Assembly: GCA_009731375.1 (NCBI GenBank)
Contig: BJOX01000223.1
Coordinates: forward strand, 496,417-528,076
Direction of reading: 5' to 3'
Source: Paulinella micropora
Taxonomy: Eukaryota > Cercozoa > Imbricatea > Euglyphida
DNA length: 31,660 nt
A model generated the notes under the pieces. It was given only the letters and a program-made list of their open reading frames with translations. It did no database searches and was not told where the DNA came from. Numbering within the stretch: position 1 is the stretch's first letter; each line of letters opens with the position of its first letter. Positions 1-8,402 of the stretch are shown in pieces. The position numbers and the translations under genes are program-made.

Positions 1-2
1 GT

Positions 3-284
3 AAGGGCACGCATACGGAAGATCTTACGGTGAGCGCTAGCATGGCGGACAAGAAAGACGGTAAGGGTACGGAGGACCAAGCCGCGATCGATGATGCCGA
101 TACCGCCGCCAACCTAAAGCTCATAGCTGAGCAACAAGCAGCAGATGATACAGCACGAGCGGCCTGGGAACAAGCGAAGAAAAATTATAAATTCTGGGAG
201 GTCAGGCCCGCAAAACAGTATTATTATAAATTTCCAGCCGGAATGAGCGCAACCGAACAGGCGCAACAACAGAAAGGGTACTAA
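3..284 (+). CDS. C-terminal part of an unknown polar protein, open at the window edge
   Basis: The frame is open from the first bases to a TAA at 282-284, so the true start may lie outside the window; the first internal ATG is at 42 and would give 80 residues. The chain is rich in Ala, Gln, Asp and Lys, with a short internal repeat of a KGT-ED motif near the start, and then becomes aromatic (YYYKF). No domain is recognised. A pyrimidine-rich stretch follows. A possible intron 278-346 would join this frame to the next small ORF in phase, so the piece could be an upstream exon of the SET-like gene. That link is inference. Confidence 0.4.
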   Translation, partial: KGTHTEDLTVSASMADKKDGKGTEDQAAIDDADTAANLKLIAEQQAADDTARAAWEQAKKNYKFWEVRPAKQYYYKFPAGMSATEQAQQQKGY

Positions 285-335
285 CTGTTTCTGTTTTTTT
301 CTTGCTCTTCACACCCTCCCCGTGTCCCTACTGCA

Positions 336-491
336 ATGATGTCTAGACTTGTGATAGCGTACTCTGTGGGCACATCTGTGGAGTACTTCGCGTGTGTCGA
401 CAGCCAGTACTGGAGCAACCTCGGGCTGAACCTGACCGTAATTTCCTGCTTTGATAGCATGCACTGCAGTCCACCCCCCTCCTACCCGTAG
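336..491 (+). CDS. Small ORF of 51 codons, possible exon
   Basis: The frame starts with two consecutive ATG codons (336 and 339) and ends at TAG 489-491. It contains hydrophobic stretches and several Cys (FACVDSQYW, ISCFDSMHC). It is in the same frame as the preceding ORF. A hypothetical splice from 487 to 553 would also connect it to the SET-like gene downstream. It is either a small independent protein or an internal exon; the sequence alone does not decide. Confidence 0.25.
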   Translation: MMSRLVIAYSVGTSVEYFACVDSQYWSNLGLNLTVISCFDSMHCSPPPSYP

Positions 492-499
492 GCAGGTGA

Positions 500-2597
500 A
501 TGGGTATTGACAACGATGGTGCCCCCTGCCATATGCCTTGTGCTTGGGTAAGCAATGCTGCACATACAGACATGCGTATCTGTTGCTTGCATAGTCCGGG
601 CCGTCGCCTGCAACAGGACCCGCTTGGCAAGTTTATAGTTCTGGCGAATTCCATAAACACGCGATCGTGCTTGGTCGCGATTGAGATCACTCCCGCTGGA
701 GCCAGCGAACGCACTTTTGCTTTGTCCTTTTTGGTGGAGGCAGACATAGATGCAGTGGCCACGAAGAAAGACCAGAGCGAGCACAGAGGCCGTGCCAGAG
801 ACAGCTTTCTGCAAGAGTGCGTATATCCCCTACTGGAGCCGCATATTCAAGCAGCGAACGGTCGCTTGCCGAAAGACGAGCCGCTTCCTCCCATTCCGCG
901 CTATCGCGCCACCGTGGTCGCTCAAACCCCCCCCAAAGTCAGTGCAGACGCGAAGGCCTCTGCCTCCAGCACCGCCCTGAGCGCATCCAGCAGTCAGGGG
1001 TAAGCAACAGCAGCTTGTCTGTCATTGAAAATGATGCAAAATTTATTATGCGCAGGGATAGTATTGCGTCCCGCAAGGTCAGGCGCAAGTCGGTATTGCC
1101 AAAGGGCGAGGTGCGCGTTGTTGCAATGGATTCGTTCGTTGATCCAGAGGGAAGAGATCCTCTAGAAGGTTACGGGGTGCAGCTAGTTCCCATCAACGGA
1201 GCTCGGTACGGGGACATTGGGCTGCGGGAGGGCGAGGAGCTCGGCGGATTCGGGAGGGAACTGCTGCTACAATTTTGGGGCGACTGCTATGATGAAAAGG
1301 TGGATCCCGCAGGCTTCTCTGCTGTTTTGGCAAGTCCGGGCGACAGCACGCTCAAGATCGGTGGCAAGCTCTGGTGCTTTACCAAAGCACATCGCAAGGA
1401 AGTAGCAGAGGATCGTTCCCAGCCGCCATGCAACGCAGGCGCGCTGATAAACCATGCGCCTGAGGGTTCAGGTGCAAACTGCACCTGGATTCTGCCGAAA
1501 GGCAAGAGAAATCAATACCCCATCCTCAAAATGACGGACAACCTCGTGTACGGGGGTTTTTTTTATTTGACTACGATGGCCAGAAGGGCTCTGTGTATTG
1601 GCCCCAGCACGTTGGGGGAGTAACGCCCCGGGACATGCCTCTGGCGGCGGATGCGGACAGGAAGTTGATTTGGCCTCGCTTCAATAAGCCTTCGCCTGCA
1701 CCCCAGAACTTCAAGGTAAGAGCCTGCACCCACACAACACAAAACATGCTTGCACTCTCACAGCTACCTGCAAAGAAGACTGCAGCTGGTAAAAAAGTTG
1801 GAGTCGGTGGCAAGGGTGGCAACCAGACGCACCTGCCAACTTGCCTTTGCCCGACGTGCCCCCTGGGCATCAAGAAGCGCGCCAAGGCAAGGGCCAAGCT
1901 TGCTGCTGCTAATAATACTGAAGCGCGCGCGCAAGGTAATAAGCTTGCCGTGCACAATCTGATGTGATGGGTACCTGGTTTTGATTTAGAGGAAACGGAC
2001 GAGGAGGATTCGGATGATGAGTCGGAAGATTCGGATGATGAGTCGGAAGATTCACCCTTGCAGTCACCTAAAAAGAAGAAAGTGAAGCGTGGCACTGCAA
2101 AGGAAAGTGGTTCAAAGCGGCCGGACGGGCAGACCCCGATCCAAGGGGGAGGTGATCGTCAGGTATGCGCCCCAGGCTGTCGATGCCCGCGGTGCCGCCA
2201 GTCGCAACGCGTCCCCGGGCATGGAGAAGGGTGCGATTGCACAGGGTGCGTACCACATGGCAAAGGGTGCAAATGTGAGGAATGTGTACCAGATGCTAAG
2301 CATGGCAAAGGGTGCAGATGCAAGGAGAAGTGCGCGCCCCCATCGTCGCCGCCGCACGTGGTCCCCTTTGCAATTCCCCCGTCCTCCCCGCCCGACCAGC
2401 ATGGCGGATATGGAGGTCAACAGCCTGCGTTGTCACCTGTTTTCCAGCCAGCAGCCGGTGGAGGCCGTGGATGCAGCGGCCTTGCGGCGTATCTGGCATA
2501 CTCACAGCAGCAAGCAACGTCGTATTTGTCACACAGTCAACAGCAAAGTACCTCGTTTCTGAATTACATGGCAGGGGGTAACTCTCGGCTTGAGTAG
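500..2597 (+). CDS. SET-domain-like protein with acidic region, NLS and cysteine clusters (spliced, one frame break)
   Basis: The model is join(500..999,1056..1715,1764..1935,1990..2597), with GT-AG introns of 56, 48 and 54 nt whose phases agree. An in-frame TGA at 497 limits the start unless an upstream exon exists. After an unrecognised N-terminal 170 residues come SET-like motifs: GYGVQL, then CNAGALINHA followed by GANC (compare the SET NHxxxPN signature), then LFDYDG (compare the ELxxDY end). These last two lie in different frames, broken at the T8 run 1557-1564, where one base appears to be missing. Exon 4 carries two repeats of an acidic DSDDESE unit, an SV40-like basic NLS (PKKKKVKR), four GCxCxxC-type clusters and a Gly/Gln/Ser-rich tail. 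SET proteins methylate lysine, so a nuclear, chromatin-directed role is inferred. The clusters resemble CXC-type zinc-binding motifs. An AATAAA lies at 3041. Confidence 0.6.
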
Positions 2598-2626
2598 ACC
2601 GTTAGCGCGTACAAGGTAGCATACTC

Positions 2627-2659
2627 GCCTCCGGTGGCGCCACAAGTGCCACCGGAGGC
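2627..2659. repeat. Perfect 12-bp hairpin after the SET-like gene
   Basis: The arms GCCTCCGGTGGC (2627-2638) and GCCACCGGAGGC (2648-2659) are perfectly complementary with a 9-nt loop. The hairpin begins 30 bp after the stop codon of the SET-like gene and could act in 3' end formation or be a repeat end. A second, closely similar hairpin lies at 2811-2837. Confidence 0.7.
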
Positions 2660-2798
2660 AGGAGAGAGCATTAACTTTCATTTTCTCTCTTGACTTTACT
2701 GTTTATGATTGATTTTGTTGTGTAATTTGTGTTGTACCGCGCTAGGATTCGGACTTGCCCTCCTGACGTAGGTATCACGGGTGGGGTGGCGCGGTAGC

Positions 2799-2837
2799 CT
2801 GCGTACGCAGTCCGGTGGCGCTCCAAGTGCCACCGGA
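2799..2837. repeat. Palindrome plus second copy of the CCGGTGGC hairpin
   Basis: A 12-bp palindrome CTGCGTACGCAG (2799-2810) is directly followed by arms TCCGGTGGC (2811-2819) and GCCACCGGA (2829-2837). The loop GCTCCAAGT is like the loop GCCACAAGT of the hairpin at 2627, so the two are copies of one unit. Confidence 0.65.
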
Positions 2838-3290
2838 GGCGGGAAAACACAGACAATTTATAATTTGCTTTCTTTTTGCAGCTTTGCGTCGTTTTGTTAC
2901 TTAATTCGCGGCTACACAGCCTGGGGAAGCGGACTTTACCGTCAGGCACATAGCAGTCTGGAATGTGTAGTACAGCTATCTTTGCGTTGCCGTAGGCTAT
3001 ATTTAAGTAGTCAAAATGCATTATTATATTAATATAAACTAATAAAAGTTGTTTTTGCTATTTACTACGACTTTTAATAACATAAAAAGCATGCCGGTAG
3101 TGACTACGCAAATTTGTGCAATCCTTACGACCTACGACCTTCCGGCCCTTCGTATCAGGAAGAGGATCAATTTTCTTTGGTTGCAAACTCTTATGTCAGG
3201 CACTTCTTTTTTTGGTTTATTAAATTTTTTTTTGTAAAAATATAAAATTCTTCCGGGAAAATGTAATTTTTTAATAACTATAAAACAACC
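2838..3290. other. AT-rich interval between convergent genes, with poly(A) signals
   Basis: I see no gene here. AATAAA on the plus strand at 3041-3046 could serve the SET-like gene. TTTATT at 3216-3221 (AATAAA on the minus strand) lies about 70 bp past the last stop of the minus-strand replication gene and could be its poly(A) signal. Confidence 0.45.
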
Positions 3291-3650
3291 TCAGACATCA
3301 GCGTCAGTGACTTGCTCGGCCCCTTCTTCCAGTTTCTGCCTCTTCCTCTTGCCGTCATTGGTCTCTCCGTCCCTCCCTCTCTTTCTTTCTGTTTCATACA
3401 GTGGTTTCAACGCTCCCCAGTTAGCAACGCCCGCGACCTTGCAGACGAGCCTGCGCTGTGCCTTCAGCATCCGCTCGGTCGCACGCCAGCATCCGCTCGG
3501 TCGCACGCCTGATCGACTCCCTGTCTGCCTTTGTCGCCTTCAGCTCCATAACCCGCTCGACGCATTCGTCCAGGGTAGAGTCGGCGTCGCCTTCCTCTAC
3601 GCAATCCTCTTTTTCACAAGCTTCATGTTGCAGATGCCCTGTAGCTTGCC
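3291..3650 (-). pseudogene. Out-of-frame C-terminal tail of the replication gene
   Basis: On the minus strand, a frame different from the helicase frame and open past its stop encodes an acidic Cys-containing stretch, then a charged helical region (MELKATKADRESIRRATERML) and a basic NLS-like KRKRQK near the stop at 3291. A perfect 22-bp tandem duplication (3465-3486 and 3487-3508) breaks this reading: with one copy the charged helix runs directly into KAQRRLV. It probably belonged to the same polypeptide as the helicase; this is inference from adjacency, strand and codon quality. No known domain is recognised. Confidence 0.4.
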
Positions 3651-4918
3651 ACGCGGGCGCTTATCGTTGTGGTGGTCGCCGCAGTTCTCCTTGCTAGGCT
3701 TCATCCAGCACATTTTCTCGGAGCAGCCAAACTTAGGCCCACAGTCTTGGCCAGGCATGTCCTTGTGTGTGCTGCAAAACTTACAGAAATTGCAATTCTT
3801 TTCGCTTCTGAACACCTCATACCCTTCCCTGCGCAACGCAGTGTCCCAGATGTCGTCGAACTTGACAAAGAACGAACGCTGTCGTCTTTCAAGAACTTAA
3901 CGAAGGCATTCTCGAACTTTTCCCATGGAGTGAAGTAGCCGGTCTCCTGTTTCACGCGCCACTCGCTGCTACCTTCGTTAAGGAACTTGCTAAACAAGTT
4001 CGTCTGGCTCTGGATATTCTTTTTGTTATTACGCAGTTCCTCAGGCGCGATGTGTATCCAAAAATCACATCGACCCTTCTGCTCCACCAGGCACCTATAA
4101 CGCTTGACGCATCGCAACAGAACGTCATGCTCGATGATGTCTTCCGCTAGCCCAGGCTTCTTCTCTTTCACCTCTGTACGGAAATAGAAAACATGTGCCC
4201 GCTCGGAGAACTGTCCTTGGTTGTCCTTGTAGTTCACCACGTGGTTGCTGGCCCAGGCCTGCGGCACTGTCCAGACGTGGTCTGTTATCCCCGTCATATA
4301 CTTGCGCTCTACCGGTACCATCTCGCCCGAAACCATGCGCTGTAGCAAGGACTGGTCCAGCGCCTTCTCGAAGCCGGCCGGCATGTCGTCCACCACCAGG
4401 AGCTCCTTCAGGTACACCCCTTGCATACCGAACTTGCCTTCGGACGACAGTGCCAAGGCCCCCACCTTGTGGCCGGGTTTCATGGCACTCAGAACCTTGA
4501 TGACGGTGCCCTTACCCGTGCGAGTATCGCCTACCATGTACAGGAAGCCCTGCCAGTCGTCGTAGGCACAGACCGGGTACTGCACGCGGCCCAAGCTCAC
4601 TTCCAGGAACTCTGCCATCTCCTGAGAAAGCTGGTACCGAAGCAAAGCGGTCCACATCGGGGTCAGCCACTCGTCAGGGTGATTCACCGACTCTTCCAGC
4701 TTAGCGATGTCCACTTCCACGTCGTAAATGATCGGTAAAGGGCGGTTTCTTGCCCGCTTCGCCAGCTGCTCCCACGTGTAAAGGTTCAGCTCCTTGATGT
4801 CGAATGTGCAGTTCCTGAAGCTTATCCAATTGGACTGCATCTGGTTTTTGCACAGAACAGGGAAACGAGGATGATGGTCAGTCTCGTACCATTCCTCGAG
4901 AGAGGACAGACGAGTCAT
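3597..4918 (-). CDS. Superfamily 3 helicase (D5/virophage type), frame-broken at the C-terminus
   Basis: The frame from ATG 4918 runs to a stop at 3701 (405 residues). SF3 signatures are in order: Walker A GDTRTGKGT (residues 130-138), Walker B LLVVDD (173-178), motif C WASNH (222-226) and a likely arginine finger in GQFSERAHVF (R240). The N-terminal ISFRNCTFDI resembles the region before the helicase core in D5-like proteins. SF3 helicases unwind DNA at replication forks of small DNA viruses and related elements. Near 3870-3885 the better coding frame switches. The alternative frame continues FFVKFDDIWDTALRREGYEVF and then a Cys-rich segment (CNFCKFC...DCGPKFGCSEKMCW) to a TAG at 3597-3599. 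The ATG overlaps the stop of the polymerase frame by four bases (ATGA), yet the helicase frame stays open and protein-like upstream of it, so the two were probably one polypeptide. Confidence 0.75.
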
Positions 4919-6063
4919 CCGTTCGGTGTAGTAGACAGAGGTAGCCAGGGCAATGAGTCGGAGAAGCTTGCATTCATTTTCGTGTAGACGCCGGGAATTA
5001 ATTCATGTGGCCGCAGGACCTCACCATCGAAGCGCACGTGCTTGTGCTTGCTGCCGTACAGGACGAGCTCGTGCATACAGCGTTCCAAGTTGGTAGAGAT
5101 CAAGTGGAGGCACCGAGCGCCATAGTAAATGTTCCAGTCCTCCTCCGTAGGGGAACAGTCGTCGGAGTGGTAGTCCAGCTCGAAGCCGAACTCTGCCTTG
5201 ATGTGCTGCTTGACGCGCCCGATCATCTCGTCGGTCATGATCCGCTCGCCGCCAGGTAGCTTATGCACACCGATCTCGTCGTGTTTCCATACCCCAACCC
5301 TATACATGCACTTGTCCTTGTCGTCCTTGATAGAGTGGAAGAAGTCGACTACGCCGTGCATGATCTTGCGTTGGTAGAGCTGCCACACGTACGCCATGAA
5401 AGTGCAGTTCTTGTTGTGTTTCTTGTCCTCTCGGCCTTCCACGTTTTCCCAGAGAGGCAGAAACTCGGCCAGCCTCTGGAACTTGGGTACCACGTTGAGC
5501 CAAGTCTGCTTCCACTCCCGCAGAATCAGATAGTCCAGCTCATGGACCCCCAGCACTGCCTGGCCGTTGATGACACTGAGAAAGCGCTGCTTCCCCCACT
5601 TGCGGTTGTCCTTGTTGTCCTCCCTCCCTACCTCGGCCAGCAGCTCGGTAATCATGGCCTTGCGCCCCCCGCCCACGAAGCGCCTGAAGGCCGCCGGCAC
5701 GACAATGTCGTTCTTCTCCATGAGCTGCACCAAGATAGTACAACAGGCGTTCTTGATGTCCAGCCACTCGTACAGCTCGCCCGCGACGAGACGGCAGATC
5801 CAACCGCTGATCATGCCTACGGACTCGCCGCTCCAGAGCCTGGATCCCTCGAACTTCTCGCTCCCGGTGTATTTGACTTCTGCAAACACCTGGCCCTTGT
5901 GCGCAGCAAGCAGGCTCTTCACGGCCCGCACCTCGTCTGGCTCGAAGTGCGAGTTGAGTATAGATATGTTCTCGAGGCGGGCGTAGTCCAGCTTCTGGTA
6001 CAGCACCAGCCCAGCCTTCTTGTCCTCCTTCTCGCTTGCGGCCTTCTTGTTGGCACGGGGCAT
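4915..6063 (-). CDS. Family-A-like DNA polymerase of the transposon-virophage type (TV-Pol), N-terminal half
   Basis: 382 residues from ATG 6063. Polymerase motifs are visible in the right order: motif A LDIKNACCTIL (101-111, catalytic D102), a motif-B-like helix with K155, K158 and N166-G167 (KWGKQRFLSVINGQ), and motif C WKHDEIGV with HDE at 261-263. In virophages and polinton-like viruses, TV-Pol couples such a polymerase domain to an SF3 helicase in one chain, and here an SF3 helicase follows immediately. The ends of the two frames suggest an indel around 4967-4982, just after the GVYTK residues. The basic, Lys-rich N-terminus follows a divergent promoter region. The alternative reading, two separate genes with termination-reinitiation at ATGA, is less likely in a eukaryotic setting. 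Confidence 0.7.
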   Translation of the reverse strand: MPRANKKAASEKEDKKAGLVLYQKLDYARLENISILNSHFEPDEVRAVKSLLAAHKGQVFAEVKYTGSEKFEGSRLWSGESVGMISGWICRLVAGELYEWLDIKNACCTILVQLMEKNDIVVPAAFRRFVGGGRKAMITELLAEVGREDNKDNRKWGKQRFLSVINGQAVLGVHELDYLILREWKQTWLNVVPKFQRLAEFLPLWENVEGREDKKHNKNCTFMAYVWQLYQRKIMHGVVDFFHSIKDDKDKCMYRVGVWKHDEIGVHKLPGGERIMTDEMIGRVKQHIKAEFGFELDYHSDDCSPTEEDWNIYYGARCLHLISTNLERCMHELVLYGSKHKHVRFDGEVLRPHELIPGVYTKMNASFSDSLPWLPLSTTPNG

Positions 6064-6367
6064 GTCTCAGAAAAGTCTCTGTACACACAAGCAAAACAAT
6101 AAAAAAAACGTGTTTAGACAGATGAAAAAAAGGGTGGTCCGTAGAATATGAAAAAATAATGTATGCGGTGGGTGGTGGCGCGGTGGCAAGCAAATTTAGC
6201 GTGTTTTGCGGCGCGGTATTTTTCCGGGAAATCAACCACAAAAACGGGCAAGGGGAGAAAAAGGCAATGCACCCTATTCCGGCTCAGGGTACTTCCCCTC
6301 GAGCAAAACTCGAGGGTTCTGAGCTGTCTCAGACCCCCTCCCTACCGCGTGCCTGCTCAATGGTGGA

Positions 6368-6399
6368 GGGAAGGGAGGGGAAGGGAGAAGGGAGAAGGG
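6368..6399 (+). repeat. G-quadruplex motif 1
   Basis: Successive GGG or GGGG tracts are spaced by one to four bases (AA, A, AGAA). This fits the G3+N1-7 rule for an intramolecular G-quadruplex on the plus strand. Confidence 0.55.
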
Positions 6400-6489
6400 A
6401 GAAGGCAAAGTAACGGCAGAGCGTGCCACCCCGACCCAAGCCACCCGCTAAATCCGGCAAAATTTTCCGTCCCCTTGCACAATGTCGGC

Positions 6490-6518
6490 GGGAAGGGAGA
6501 AGGGAGAAGGGAGAAGGG
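6490..6518 (+). repeat. G-quadruplex motif 2
   Basis: Five GGG tracts are separated by AA and then AGAA three times. This is the second copy of the duplicated G-rich block upstream of the ORF at 6639. Confidence 0.6.
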
Positions 6519-6638
6519 AGAGCGCGTCCGCGTGCCGCCACGCGCCACCTCGACCTAAGCCAACCAAGGGAGTAACGGACGGTACCGAGACCAGTCCACA
6601 ATCCTGAGTTGGCACAACCCAGAAAGCACTCCAAAAAA

Positions 6639-7226
6639 ATGAGCCGAAAATTTGCCACCGCTGGTGCCACCGATGGTCCCCGTCCCAAGCGCGCGCGCCA
6701 CATCCTGCCGAGCGGCCGGCTGACCGCGCTCGCCCCACCGGCTGGCTACACCCCCTCCTCCGACCCAGCCGCAGTGGCCGGCCTCGATACCGGGCGACCC
6801 GTGCACCGGGACATCGACTGGGAAGGCCTGCTGGACAAGGAGGCTAACCAAGCCCTTGACACGAATGACAGACGTCTGCTGCTGGGCTGCTCCCCCTATC
6901 AGTTGTCCCCGCTGGCCGCTACCACGCTGCCGCCCGAGGAAGCGCCGCTGCTCTCCCTGCTGGACCTCTGCCTGCTCAACGCGCCCGAACACCGGGGCGT
7001 GCCCGACCTACCACTGGAGCTGCAGACAGGGCACGCGGCGCCCATGCTGCTGGACCCCTACCTCCCGCACGACTTGGCCCAGCTCGTTTGCGGTTACCTG
7101 CCGACCCCTGCTTACTACACGCCGCTGTCCGAGAGGGGAGCCTTGGCGGATCTGCCTGCCGCTCGCCGGAGAGCACTCCATGACAAGTGTATCTACGAAA
7201 TCCCCTTTCAGGATCGGCGAGGCTGA
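6639..7226 (+). CDS. Unknown protein of 195 residues with a basic N-terminus
   Basis: I chose ATG 6639 because it is the first ATG in the frame and has a purine-rich context (run of A before ATG). The N-terminus is basic with a PKRARH motif that could be a nuclear signal. The remainder is rich in Leu and Pro (LLSLLDLCLLNAP, LLDPYLPHDLAQLVCGYLP) and has no recognised domain. The ORF ends with TGA at 7224-7226, immediately followed by TAA. The same frame reopens downstream, so the present protein may be a truncated form of a longer one. It is transcribed divergently from the polymerase, which is its only hint of a shared role. Confidence 0.5.
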   Translation: MSRKFATAGATDGPRPKRARHILPSGRLTALAPPAGYTPSSDPAAVAGLDTGRPVHRDIDWEGLLDKEANQALDTNDRRLLLGCSPYQLSPLAATTLPPEEAPLLSLLDLCLLNAPEHRGVPDLPLELQTGHAAPMLLDPYLPHDLAQLVCGYLPTPAYYTPLSERGALADLPAARRRALHDKCIYEIPFQDRRG

Positions 7227-7292
7227 TAAAGTCACGAAAGAAAGCACGAGGCACTGTCCCGCAACCCCGTCATCCACAAGACAGAAGCAGGA

Positions 7293-7496
7293 ATGGAATG
7301 GATCTGGCTAGAGAGACAGTTCCCAGGGGTAGAGACTGAATACGCGCTGCATCACATTGGCACGGCCAGCCGTTCCAGAGCCTGGCGCCTCTACAGGCGG
7401 TATGAGCGGTTGTACTGGGACGCAGTGCAAGACTGCCTCAATCGGCGCCTGCAAACGGTTTTCCAGCGCCTAGCCAAGCGCATCAGCGCGTTGTAG
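7293..7496 (+). CDS. Small ORF of 67 residues in the same frame as the upstream ORF
   Basis: ATG 7293 to TAG 7494-7496. The frame is actually open from 7230, directly after a TGA-TAA pair that closes the preceding ORF. The product is rich in Trp, Arg and Tyr (MEWIWLERQ, RAWRLYRRYERLYWDAVQD) and likely helical. An AATAAA follows at 7502-7507. It may be the C-terminal part of the upstream protein separated by nonsense mutations, or an exon; I found no phase-consistent GT-AG pair that removes the stops. Confidence 0.4.
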   Translation: MEWIWLERQFPGVETEYALHHIGTASRSRAWRLYRRYERLYWDAVQDCLNRRLQTVFQRLAKRISAL

Positions 7497-7501
7497 CATT
7501 C

Positions 7502-7507
7502 AATAAA
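7502..7507 (+). terminator. Poly(A) signal AATAAA
   Basis: AATAAA lies six bases after the TAG that ends the small ORF, a usual position for a compact eukaryotic or viral-like gene. Confidence 0.5.
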
Positions 7508-7602
7508 AACATATCCTAGCTATCTTTCTCTCTGACTTGGCGCCGGCCCGAGGAAACCCCCCCCCCTCCCCCCCTTCTCCTTGTGTTTTTTTTGTTACAA
7601 GT

Positions 7603-8101
7603 TGAGACTGTGAGACGGGGGTAAACCCTCCACGCCGGCAGGTACCTGGTACCTTCCCTTCTTTTTCACTTCTTACTGAATAACTAGTTTTCAGAAATGA
7701 GAATCTCAAGAAAGGGAAAGGAAGAAGAGGAAAGGGTGGGAAAGGAGGTGGAGGGGGGGGGGGCCTTATGGAGGGAGCCGAGGGGTCCTGAGATTTTTTA
7801 AAGGGACCTGAGACTGCACTTTTGAATTCCGCCAACGGCTAGGTACATGATGTACCTCCCCCCGGCTGGGTGGGAGAGTTTACCACCGTCTCACAGTCTC
7901 AGTGTGTAGATTTTGCCACCAGGACAAAATGGCATTTAGCACCTGTCAGGACATGAGATTTTTTAAAGGGACCTGAGAATGCACTTTTTGAATTCTGCCA
8001 ACGGCTAGGTACATGATGTACCTCCCCCGGCTGGGTGGGAGAGTTTACACCCGTCTCACAGTCTCAGTGTGTACGTTTTGCCACCAGGGACAAAGTGGCA
8101 T
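7603..8101. repeat. One inverted and two direct copies of a repeat with a palindromic GGTAC core
   Basis: Two direct copies of about 147 bp lie at 7789-7935 and 7954-8101. Each contains the near-palindrome AGGTACATGATGTACCT (7841-7857 and 8007-8023) and ends with GTCTCACAGTCTCA. The stretch 7603-7656 is the reverse complement of the same unit (TGAGACTGTGAGACGG, GGTAAAC, then GGTACCTGGTACCT). The inverted copies enclose about 190 bp of purine-rich DNA. This could be the end of a mobile element or a foldback repeat; no gene is seen inside. Confidence 0.6.
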
Positions 8102-8139
8102 CAGTGCAGGGGTAGCTAATGCAGAGAGGGGTGGGGGTT

Positions 8140-8402
8140 ACAGGTGTCAGGAGGAGCCAGTGTAGGGGGGGGGAGTNNNNNNNNNNNNNNNNNNNNNNNN
8201 NNNNNNNNNNNNNNNNNNNNNNNNNNNNNNNNNNNNNNNNNNNNNNNNNNNNNNNNNNNNNNNNNNNNNNNNNNNNNNNNNNNNNNNNNNNNNNNNNNNN
8301 GGGGGGGGGGGGGGGGGGGGGGTGGTAGCAAGTGCAGGGATAGCAAGTGTAGGGGGTAGCCAGCGCCGGGGTAGCCAGTGTAGGGGAGGGGGTAGCCAGT
8401 GT
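8140..8402. repeat. G-rich minisatellite with assembly gap
   Basis: Units like GGTAGCCAGTGTAGGGG and GGTAGCAAGTGCAGGG repeat on both sides of an N gap (8177-8300) that lies in a G homopolymer. The interval 8403-8940 contains no gene I can support. Confidence 0.6.

Larger units (their letters stand above)
6064..6638. promoter_or_regulatory. Divergent intergenic region with hairpins, G-quadruplex motifs and a local duplication
   Basis: The region separates the minus-strand polymerase from the plus-strand ORF at 6639. It holds an 8-bp perfect hairpin CCCTCGAG/CTCGAGGG (6296-6316, 5-nt loop), a 6-bp hairpin TCTGAG/CTCAGA (6318-6333), and two G-rich runs with at least four GGG tracts separated by short spacers (6368-6399 and 6490-6518). 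The G-rich run plus a following GCCACC-CGACC-AAGCC stretch is present twice, about 120 bp apart. A bidirectional promoter or replication origin is inferred from position only. Confidence 0.4.

Noticed and set aside
3597-4918. Parvovirus- or circovirus-type Rep protein
   Set aside because: The SF3 core alone would allow it, but the neighbouring family-A polymerase motifs and the absence of an HUH nuclease motif favour a TV-Pol arrangement.
5263-6102. Plus-strand 279-residue ORF rich in Leu, Val and His
   Set aside because: It is the complement of the polymerase gene, whose minus-strand frame has the catalytic motifs.
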